Assembly: GCA_938003875.1 (NCBI GenBank)
Contig: CALKWO010000080.1
Location: 1 to 10,273 of the forward strand
From: an uncultured bacterium
Lineage (GTDB): Bacteria > Planctomycetota > Uabimicrobiia > Uabimicrobiales > JABWCH01
Length of the DNA: 10,273 nt
Direction of reading: 5' to 3'
Below are positions 1 through 5,050 of this stretch, in pieces; positions within the stretch are counted from its first letter, which is position 1; every line of letters begins with the position of its first letter. The notes below the pieces were generated by a model. The model was not told the DNA's origin. It did no database searches and was given only the letters and a program-made list of their open reading frames with translations. The translations under genes were made by a program, and so were the position numbers.

Positions 1-6
1 GAATTA

Positions 7-21
7 GCCTCCTTCGGAGGC
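7..21. terminator. Short GC-rich hairpin, possible terminator of an upstream gene
   Basis: GCCTCC at 7-12 and GGAGGC at 16-21 are perfect inverted copies around a TTC loop. Only a weak T-rich stretch (ATCTTTCC) follows, so this is a poor intrinsic terminator. It may end a transcript entering from the left or simply be a stable hairpin. Confidence 0.3.
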
Positions 22-50
22 AATCTTTCCCGTGCGTAAGCTGTAATCTT

Positions 51-119
51 ATCGTAATCGTAATCGTAATCGTAATCGTTATCGTAATCGTAATCGTTAT
101 CGTTATCTTAATCCTTATC
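51..119. repeat. Hexanucleotide tandem array (ATCGTA/ATCGTT units)
   Basis: About eleven consecutive 6-bp units start at position 51. Nine are ATCGTA or ATCGTT, and the last two or three decay to ATCTTA, ATCCTT and ATCC. The array lies upstream of the microcompartment genes, outside any credible reading frame. A shorter array of the reverse-complement units follows at 133-174, so the two can pair in single-stranded DNA or RNA. Confidence 0.9.
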
Positions 120-132
120 CTCTATGAGCATT

Positions 133-174
133 GATAAAGATAAAGATTACGATAAAGATTACGATTACGACAAA
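133..174. repeat. Inverted hexanucleotide array (GATAAA/GATTAC units)
   Basis: Seven 6-bp units are visible: GATAAA, GATAAA, GATTAC, GATAAA, GATTAC, GATTAC and GACAAA. They are the reverse complement of the unit types at 51-119. Aligning 84-119 with 133-168 gives 32 of 36 complementary positions and a 13-nt loop, a long imperfect hairpin. The array also creates an Asp/Lys/Tyr-rich open frame starting at 124, which I regard as an artefact of the repeat. Confidence 0.85.
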
Positions 175-176
175 AC

Positions 177-196
177 TATAATTTCCTATACAGGAA
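177..196 (+). promoter_or_regulatory. Candidate -10 box with adjacent dyad upstream of the BMC genes
   Basis: A perfect TATAAT lies at 177-182. It is followed by a small dyad, TTCCT (183-187) and AGGAA (192-196), around ATAC. No recognisable -35 sits 16-18 bp upstream, where the inverted hexamer array lies. If used, transcription would start near 190 and leave a leader of about 155 nt before the first BMC-P gene, containing the stem-loop at 249-292. The dyad could be an operator. Based on sequence match only. Confidence 0.3.
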
Positions 197-248
197 CATA
201 TTTCAAGGAAGATATAAATAGTACCTTCTTTAAAAGTATGCTAGAACC

Positions 249-292
249 GCAAAATGGAGTAGATGCTATTGCCATAGCACTACTCATTTTGC
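249..292. other. Long stem-loop in the leader of the BMC gene cluster
   Basis: The arms are GCAAAAT, GAGTAG and TGCTAT on the left and ATAGCA, CTACTC and ATTTTGC on the right, closing on a TGCC loop. This gives 19 base pairs with single-base bulges at G256 and A263. No T-run follows, so it does not look like an intrinsic terminator. It ends 53 nt before the first BMC-P start codon and may be an RNA leader structure, a DNA dyad or a remnant of a small palindromic repeat. Confidence 0.6.
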
Positions 293-345
293 ACAGGATC
301 ACTTTGACCAATATAGAATTTTGTTGTTTTTTAAGGAAATAGAAT

Positions 346-690
346 ATGTTGCTAGGTAGAGTCATAGGTACAATATGGGCAACTCGCAAAGAGGAAAGGT
401 TGGAAGGATTTCGATTGCTCGTTGTACAATCGGTTGGGCTGGATTTAAAGCCTTTGTCTAACTTCGTCGTTGCAGTAGATGTCGTTTCTGCAGGCATGGG
501 CGAGCTGGTGCTTGTCACACAGGGCAGCTCGGCAAGACAAACCAACCAGACAAACAATAAACCAGTAGATGCCGTTATCTCCGCTATTGTAGAAAACATG
601 GATTTTCAATCCATAGAAGTTCTGGAAAAAGAATTTGAACAGAGAAAAAAAATTATAGAAGAACAGATTCAAAAAGTTTCAGAAACATAA
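346..690 (+). CDS. BMC-P pentameric shell protein (EutN/CcmL family) with C-terminal tail
   Basis: This 114-residue protein is a microcompartment vertex protein. BMC-P proteins form pentamers that close the corners of the polyhedral shell. Residues 1-86 match the family: it opens with LLGRVIGTIWATRK, has the central LLVVQ strand, the AVDVVSAGMGELVLVTQGSSAR segment, and ends with PVDAVISAIVENMD. Typical members are about 85-100 residues, so residues 87-114 are extra: a highly charged Glu/Lys helix that could form a coiled coil. The start is supported by AAGGA at 333-337, 8 nt before the ATG. It is the first of three BMC-P genes in the cluster and lies 15 nt before the rpiB-like gene. Family assignment is strong; the role of the tail is unknown. 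Confidence 0.92.
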   Translation: MLLGRVIGTIWATRKEERLEGFRLLVVQSVGLDLKPLSNFVVAVDVVSAGMGELVLVTQGSSARQTNQTNNKPVDAVISAIVENMDFQSIEVLEKEFEQRKKIIEEQIQKVSET

Positions 691-705
691 GCAGGATAAA
701 AAAAT

Positions 706-1404
706 ATGATAGATCGAGCCAAAATAGAATCTTTAGTAAGAGAAAAGCTCTTGCAATCATTAAAAATCGAGGAGAAAGCCCCTGGTAAAGCACTGGATTT
801 TGTAAACGAAAAGATCGTTTATGAGCGAAGAGGAGAGTCTGTTATCTCTATAATGCCTAATGCCGTAGTAACTCCTTCTGCACGCGATGCTGCGGATGAA
901 TTAGGAATCCGTCTGGAAGTCAGCTATCCTAAGCCTGTATCCTTTGGAGAAGAGTACACGCCACAGGCAGTTGTCATAGGGGCTGACCACGGTGGTTTTG
1001 CCTTAAAGGAAGAAATCAAAAAAGAGCTTACCAAATGGGGCTACCAGGTCATTGATGCAGGCACATACAATTCTGACCCTGTAGACTATCCAGATTTTGC
1101 TTATGCTGTTGCCACCACGGTTGCTTCTGGCAAATGCAAAAGAGGGATCATGATAGATGGTGCAGGCATTGGAAGCTGCATGGCAGCGAATAAGATCAAG
1201 GGAATTCGCGCAGCAAACTGCTATGACCTGTTTGGCATAAAAAATTCTCGCCAGCATAACGATGCAAATGTATTGACATTGGGAGGCAGAACATTAGGTC
1301 CTGCTTTAGCCATAGAAATGGTGAAAGTATGGCTGGAAACTCCTTTTGAAGGAGGAAGGCACAAACCTAGAGTGGACAAAATCATGCGATTGGAATTGTC
1401 TTAA
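706..1404 (+). CDS. rpiB: RpiB/LacAB-family sugar-phosphate isomerase with N-terminal BMC-targeting extension
   Basis: The protein has 232 residues; RpiB alone is about 150. Residues 88-232 are the isomerase domain: GADHGG (92-97), DYPD (127-130), SRQHNDANVL (181-190, H184) and GGRHKPRV (216-223). RpiB interconverts ribose-5-phosphate and ribulose-5-phosphate. The cysteine that acts as base in E. coli-type RpiB is Asp here (D151 in MIDGAG). The Glu used instead in mycobacterial RpiB aligns with Ser157, so the chemistry or substrate may differ. Residues 1-22 form a predicted amphipathic helix like BMC encapsulation peptides. Residues 54-68 carry a VTPSARDAADELGI segment resembling one I recall in other BMC-associated proteins. 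AGGA at 693-696 supports the start. Flanking BMC-P genes support lumenal localisation, which remains an inference. Confidence 0.88.
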   Translation: MIDRAKIESLVREKLLQSLKIEEKAPGKALDFVNEKIVYERRGESVISIMPNAVVTPSARDAADELGIRLEVSYPKPVSFGEEYTPQAVVIGADHGGFALKEEIKKELTKWGYQVIDAGTYNSDPVDYPDFAYAVATTVASGKCKRGIMIDGAGIGSCMAANKIKGIRAANCYDLFGIKNSRQHNDANVLTLGGRTLGPALAIEMVKVWLETPFEGGRHKPRVDKIMRLELS

Positions 1405-1415
1405 GGAATATCATA

Positions 1416-1694
1416 ATGCCTCAATTAGGAAAAGTTCTTGGAACAATCTGGGGAACATGCAAATATCCAGGTTTAGAGGATGCCAAGATTCAATTAATGC
1501 AACCAATTGCTGCTGATGGCAAAAAATTGGGAGAGCCTATTGCTGTAGTGGATACTATAGGCGCAGGCCCAGGGGAAACCGTATTGTATATAACCGCTTA
1601 TGAGGCAGTTATCCCATATCACAGGAAGATGGTTCCTATTGATGCTTCGATTATAGGAATTGTGGATACCATTGATTTAAGGAATGCAAAGTGA
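1416..1694 (+). CDS. BMC-P pentameric shell protein (EutN/CcmL family)
   Basis: This 92-residue protein is the second vertex-type shell subunit and has ordinary family length. Recognisable parts are the opening GKVLGTIWGTCK, the strand IQLMQPI, the turn VVDTIGAGPGETVLYI, and the C-terminal VPIDASIIGIVDTIDL. It lacks the charged tail of BMC-P1. AAGGA at 1404-1408 gives good spacing to the ATG. Its TGA stop overlaps the GTG start of the next gene in the sequence GTGA (1691-1694), which indicates translational coupling. Having several different BMC-P genes in one locus is common and allows mixed or alternative vertices. Confidence 0.93.
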   Translation: MPQLGKVLGTIWGTCKYPGLEDAKIQLMQPIAADGKKLGEPIAVVDTIGAGPGETVLYITAYEAVIPYHRKMVPIDASIIGIVDTIDLRNAK

Positions 1695-1972
1695 TCCTTG
1701 CCAAAATAGAAGGGACTGTGGTTGCCACCCAAAAAAATGCGCATTTACAAGACAACCGCCTGCTGGTGGTTCAGCCTGTAGATTGTTCAGGAAAATCCAT
1801 CGGTGCATCTTTTGTTGCACTTGATGTAGTAGATGCAGGCGTGGGCGATCTGGTTTTGGTCATGAAAGAAGGCGGAGGAGCTAGAATTATTTTTCAGGAT
1901 AATGATATTCCCCTTCAGTCCGTTGTGGTTGCAGTAGTAGACAACCTGGAAATCATGCAAAACCATATATAA
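1691..1972 (+). CDS. BMC-P pentameric shell protein (EutN/CcmL family), GTG start
   Basis: The third BMC-P paralogue in the cluster is 93 residues long. It shows the family pattern: ILAKIEGTVVATQK at the start, LLVVQPVD, the turn ALDVVDAGVGDLVLVMKEGGGAR, and a final LQSVVVAVVDNLEI. The initiation codon is GTG, overlapping the preceding stop by 4 nt, with AAGGA at 1679-1683 seven nucleotides upstream. By eye it is closer to BMC-P1 than to BMC-P2 in the GD/GE-LVLV segment. It lies 16 nt before deoC. Confidence 0.92.
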   Translation: MILAKIEGTVVATQKNAHLQDNRLLVVQPVDCSGKSIGASFVALDVVDAGVGDLVLVMKEGGGARIIFQDNDIPLQSVVVAVVDNLEIMQNHI

Positions 1973-1988
1973 CTAGGGAGCAGAAAAC

Positions 1989-2870
1989 GTGATAGCAACA
2001 TTAGAACTGGAAAAATTAGTAAAACAGATTACGGATGAAGTTGTAGCGATTCTGGAAAAAACGTACCATCCTATGTATTCATCGGATGGTGGTAACGATC
2101 ATCTGCAATCAGAGCATACAGATATGCTTTTGCAGCTAGGAGCATCCAGAATTGGAGCCAGGCCTGGGATAAAGAACATGCCAGGTACTCTTGCACCTTT
2201 GATTGACCATACTCTTCTCAAGCCAGATGCTCTTCCTGAGCAGGTAGAGATTCTTTGCAAGGAAGCTTTACAATACGGATTTGCAAGCGTTTGCATTAAT
2301 TCTTGCTATGTAAAATATGCGTATAGCATTTTGAAAAGCTCCAGGGTAAAGGTTTGTACAGTAGTTGGTTTTCCCCTGGGAGCATGTCTTACAGGTGCCA
2401 AAGTGTATGAAGCACAACTTGCAGAAGCCGATGGTGCAGAAGAAATAGATATGGTACTTCCTATAGGTGCACTGAAATCAAAAGGCTATGAATATGTACA
2501 AAACGATATTGCTTCTGTTGTAAAGAATGTTTCTCCCAGAACTATCGTTAAGGTAATATTGGAAACCGCACTGCTCACAGACGAAGAAAAAATCGTTGCC
2601 TGCGAGCTGGCAAAGAAAGCAGGTGCTCATTTTGTAAAAACGTCTACAGGGTTTGTCCCAGGCGGAGCGACCGCAGCAGACATTGCCTTGATGAGACAGG
2701 TAGTTGGCCCGAATATGGGCGTGAAGGCTTCTGGTGGAATCCGTGACCGTAAAGCTGCTGAACTTATGGTAAAAGCAGGAGCAACAAGAATTGGCGCATC
2801 AGCGAGCGTCAAAATAGTCACAGAAGATGAAAACGCCAAAAGTTCGCCAGGAGATGCAGGCAAATACTAA
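1989..2870 (+). CDS. deoC: Deoxyribose-phosphate aldolase (DeoC) with N-terminal BMC-targeting extension, GTG start
   Basis: DeoC is a class I aldolase that reversibly cleaves 2-deoxyribose-5-phosphate to acetaldehyde and glyceraldehyde-3-phosphate. The protein has 293 residues against about 220-260 for common forms. The TIM-barrel domain begins near residue 70 (LIDHTLLKPDA). Key residues are present: D154 in EEIDMVLPIG, the Schiff-base Lys K217 in FVKTSTGF, and K246 in VKASGGIR, followed by the phosphate-binding GATRIGAS (264-271). Residues 1-66 are extra: a helix at about 4-25 (LEKLVKQITDEVVAILEK) typical of an encapsulation peptide, then a Gly/Ser/Asp linker and a GASRIGARPG segment. AGGGAG at 1975-1980 supports the GTG start. 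Acetaldehyde production is the usual reason to enclose such chemistry in a shell. Catalytic assignment is strong; targeting is inferred. Confidence 0.93.
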   Translation: MIATLELEKLVKQITDEVVAILEKTYHPMYSSDGGNDHLQSEHTDMLLQLGASRIGARPGIKNMPGTLAPLIDHTLLKPDALPEQVEILCKEALQYGFASVCINSCYVKYAYSILKSSRVKVCTVVGFPLGACLTGAKVYEAQLAEADGAEEIDMVLPIGALKSKGYEYVQNDIASVVKNVSPRTIVKVILETALLTDEEKIVACELAKKAGAHFVKTSTGFVPGGATAADIALMRQVVGPNMGVKASGGIRDRKAAELMVKAGATRIGASASVKIVTEDENAKSSPGDAGKY

Positions 2871-2894
2871 AATCTCTAGCTTAGGATGCTCACG

Positions 2895-3296
2895 ATGAAA
2901 TTAAAAGAACCAAAAGTTTTTACCTTAGAACAGGCCAAACAGACACTACCTTTTATAAAAAGCATTGTCTCAGATATCATAGAATCTCATCAGGTTTTAA
3001 AGGAGCTTGATTCCAAAATACCTTTGATTAAAAATTTGAGCGAAAGAAGAAAAAGCATTTTTCAAAGAGAGTATATGAAAAAACAGAGTTTGGAATGTAT
3101 GAAGGAAATTGCTTTAGTGGGATGCCATCTCAAAGATCCGAAGCTAGGCATTGTTGGTTATTATTGGGACAGAGGAGATGGAGTAATTGCGGAATTAACA
3201 TGGCAAAATGGCGACGACGATATATACTATTGGAATGAATTGGGTAAGGATCATCTATACCCCATAGAACAAAAAAATAAAAAGGAGTACTCATGA
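2895..3296 (+). CDS. DUF2203-family protein
   Basis: This 133-residue protein is small and soluble, with no signal peptide or membrane segment. It has the DUF2203 pattern: an opening FTLEQAKQTLPFIKSIV, a helical middle, then CHLKDPKLGIVGYYWDRGDGV, a tryptophan-containing strand (AELTWQNGD) and a final YYWNELGKDHLYPIE. The family has no established function that I know of. I chose the ATG at 2895 over the one at 2886: the only ribosome-binding sequence, AGGA at 2883-2886, overlaps the first ATG but sits 8 nt before the second. The stop overlaps the next start (ATGA, 3293-3296), so it is probably coupled to the Fe-S protein downstream. Confidence 0.72.
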   Translation: MKLKEPKVFTLEQAKQTLPFIKSIVSDIIESHQVLKELDSKIPLIKNLSERRKSIFQREYMKKQSLECMKEIALVGCHLKDPKLGIVGYYWDRGDGVIAELTWQNGDDDIYYWNELGKDHLYPIEQKNKKEYS

Positions 3297-3598
3297 GCAA
3301 GTCAGAAGAAAAAAAAACTTGTGTATGTGAATGTTCATGTGCAGAAGAAAAAAAAGAGAACAAATCTAGCAGCGATCTAGTTGCTCAAGTAGAGCAAGTT
3401 TTGGATTCCTTACGCATCAACCTGCAAATGGATGGCGGAGATATCCAGCTTGTGGAAATCACAGAAGACAAGGTTGTAAAGGTACACTTTCTAGGGGCTT
3501 GCTGCGGCTGTCCTGGAGCACAAAGTACTTTAAAATTTTACATTGAAAGAGCTGTAAAAGATTTGATTCCCGATATTAAAGAAGTGGTTATGGCATAG
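3293..3598 (+). CDS. NifU C-terminal-domain Fe-S scaffold/carrier protein with Cys-rich N-terminus
   Basis: The protein has 101 residues. Residues 29-100 are a NifU C-terminal (Nfu) domain: VEQVLDSLRINLQMDGGDIQLVEI, then GACCGCPGAQSTL with the cluster-binding CxxC pair C70 and C73, and a closing IPDIKEVV. Such proteins hold and transfer iron-sulfur clusters to apoproteins in the cytoplasm. The first 28 residues are unusual: a Lys/Glu-rich segment with four alternating cysteines (C10, C12, C14, C16, CVCECSC), which may be a second metal site. It overlaps the DUF2203 gene by 4 nt and precedes the four-CxxC protein by 15 nt. Domain assignment is strong; the extension has no known role. Confidence 0.9.
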   Translation: MSKSEEKKTCVCECSCAEEKKENKSSSDLVAQVEQVLDSLRINLQMDGGDIQLVEITEDKVVKVHFLGACCGCPGAQSTLKFYIERAVKDLIPDIKEVVMA

Positions 3599-3613
3599 CC
3601 AGAGGGAGCCTTT

Positions 3614-4219
3614 ATGGACTATGACCCTTGGGAAGAATTAGAAAAATTTCTGAATCAATCTTCAGGAAATCAGGATGCAACTGCCTTTTCCTGGGAAGAG
3701 ATGGAAAAAATTTGCAAGGAACTATATGGCGAAGCCGTTCCTATTCCCCAGGAGTTTTATTCTTGTTATTCTAAAGAACTTTTCAATGCTTGTGTGGGCT
3801 GCGAGAAAGATCTTTTATTCCCGCCTCAGCTCTATGAAATACAAAAGGTTTACAAAGGAAAAGAAGTAATCTTCGAATATGCCCTTTGTGAACAATGTGG
3901 GCAGGAATTGCTTAAGGAGTATTCCCAGGAATCCAAAAAAGCCCTGGAAAAATATTTTCTGGAAAATCTGAAATACGATGCCATGAATGACGAATGTCGT
4001 TTGTGCAAAAAGGAAAAAAAAGAAATGCGAGAATACTCCATTATGTCTATGAATAAAGGGCAAGAAATGTTCTACTCTCTTTTGATTTGCAACTCTTGTT
4101 TAGAGAAGATGAACGAGCTGATTTCTGAAAAAACCAGAAAGGCCATTTCTGATTTTACAGAAGCTAAATTCCCTGGAATTCCAGCCGATTTCTCCCCTTT
4201 ACCCGTTTTTCAAATATAA
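3614..4219 (+). CDS. Uncharacterised protein with four CxxC pairs (predicted metal-binding)
   Basis: I do not recognise a family for this 201-residue protein. It is soluble and acidic at the N-terminus. It has four regularly spaced pairs: C60-x2-C63, C92-x2-C95, C128-x2-C131 and C159-x2-C162. Each half has CxxC, about 28 residues, a hydrophobic (I/L)C(E/N)xC and then a Glu/Lys-rich helix, so the protein looks like an internal duplication of a zinc-ribbon-like or treble-clef unit. Zinc or Fe-S binding is inferred from the pairs. A GAGGGAG ribosome-binding sequence lies just before the ATG. It sits between the Nfu-type Fe-S protein and a membrane protein. Confidence 0.7.
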   Translation: MDYDPWEELEKFLNQSSGNQDATAFSWEEMEKICKELYGEAVPIPQEFYSCYSKELFNACVGCEKDLLFPPQLYEIQKVYKGKEVIFEYALCEQCGQELLKEYSQESKKALEKYFLENLKYDAMNDECRLCKKEKKEMREYSIMSMNKGQEMFYSLLICNSCLEKMNELISEKTRKAISDFTEAKFPGIPADFSPLPVFQI

Positions 4220-4240
4220 TTTGAGAAGGAAAAATATTAT

Positions 4241-5050
4241 ATGATTTCGGATACACTGCAAAAGCTTTTAAAGTCTATCCATAAAGATAGAGATAGCTTT
4301 GACCAATGGTTTCAGAACCCTAAAGAAAAGACAAAAGAATGGGGGCTCGATCTGGATGAAAAAACAATAGAAACCGTCAAGAACATCCTGCAATTTGAGC
4401 TTCAGGACGAGCAGCAAATGCAAGAAATTCAACGTGTAAACCAGAGAAGTGTCATGAAGCTTAACGAAGCATCCAGGAACAATCGGCTTTCCTTTTATGT
4501 AAGCCTGGGGATGCATACATTTGTATTTGCTCTTAGCATTATCATGATATGCTTTGGTATTTATGCTGCCTTTACTGGTAGTGCTCTTTTAGGCTTTATT
4601 TTAGGGATTGTCGCTACTGCTGAAATCGTCTATTTCTTGCTAGCTCGTCCTTTACAAGCCTTGAATGAAAATACCAGCAATCTAGTACAAATGGAAGTTG
4701 CGCTCGGCGGATGGTTCAATGAGATGGCTTACTGGCATGTTTTCGTAAAGAACACCCATCTGGAAGAAAAGCAAGCTGTAGCTCAGGCAATGAGAGATGC
4801 CACAAGATGGACAATCATGCTCATTGAAGACTATTGCAGCATAGAACACAAACCTTCCACATCCGAAAAAGAAGAAAGTGATTTCCATGCAAGGGCAAAA
4901 TCTCTTCTCGATGCTATTAAAAACATGAAAAACCAGGCATTGCAGAAGATAAGCTCTATCAAAGAAAAGAAGGAAGAGCCTGCGAACCAACCTTCTGGCT
5001 CTTCAGAAAATAACGCATCAAAAGATATAGCAGGAGGTAAGAATGCCTAA
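4241..5050 (+). CDS. Uncharacterised membrane protein with two TM segments
   Basis: This is a 269-residue protein of unknown function. Residues 1-50 form a soluble helical segment (LLKSIHKDRDSFDQWF then EWGLDLDEKTIETV) that loosely resembles Nif11-type leader domains. Two hydrophobic segments at about 85-109 and 113-135 form a short hairpin in the membrane. After them come a helical region (to about 205), a charged Lys/Glu stretch, and a low-complexity Ser/Asn/Gly tail. The TM pair flanked by helices recalls the TRADD-N-associated membrane domain seen in bacterial proteins, but this is an impression. The AGAAGGA ribosome-binding sequence is 12-13 nt before the ATG. The 3' end overlaps trpS by 8 nt. 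Confidence 0.65.
   Translation: MISDTLQKLLKSIHKDRDSFDQWFQNPKEKTKEWGLDLDEKTIETVKNILQFELQDEQQMQEIQRVNQRSVMKLNEASRNNRLSFYVSLGMHTFVFALSIIMICFGIYAAFTGSALLGFILGIVATAEIVYFLLARPLQALNENTSNLVQMEVALGGWFNEMAYWHVFVKNTHLEEKQAVAQAMRDATRWTIMLIEDYCSIEHKPSTSEKEESDFHARAKSLLDAIKNMKNQALQKISSIKEKKEEPANQPSGSSENNASKDIAGGKNA

Noticed and set aside
51..174. Hexamer arrays as a CRISPR array
   Set aside because: The units are 6 bp with no spacers and occur in opposed orientation.
124..342. Open frame starting in the inverted hexamer array (Asp/Lys/Tyr-rich N-terminus)
   Set aside because: The N-terminus is a direct translation of the hexamer repeat, no ribosome-binding sequence precedes the ATG, the frame runs through the stem-loop at 249-292, and the product resembles no family.
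186..599. Minus-strand 137-codon frame opposite BMC-P1
   Set aside because: It lies antisense to a clear BMC-P gene, has no family resemblance and no start signal; its length comes from the opposing gene's codon pattern.
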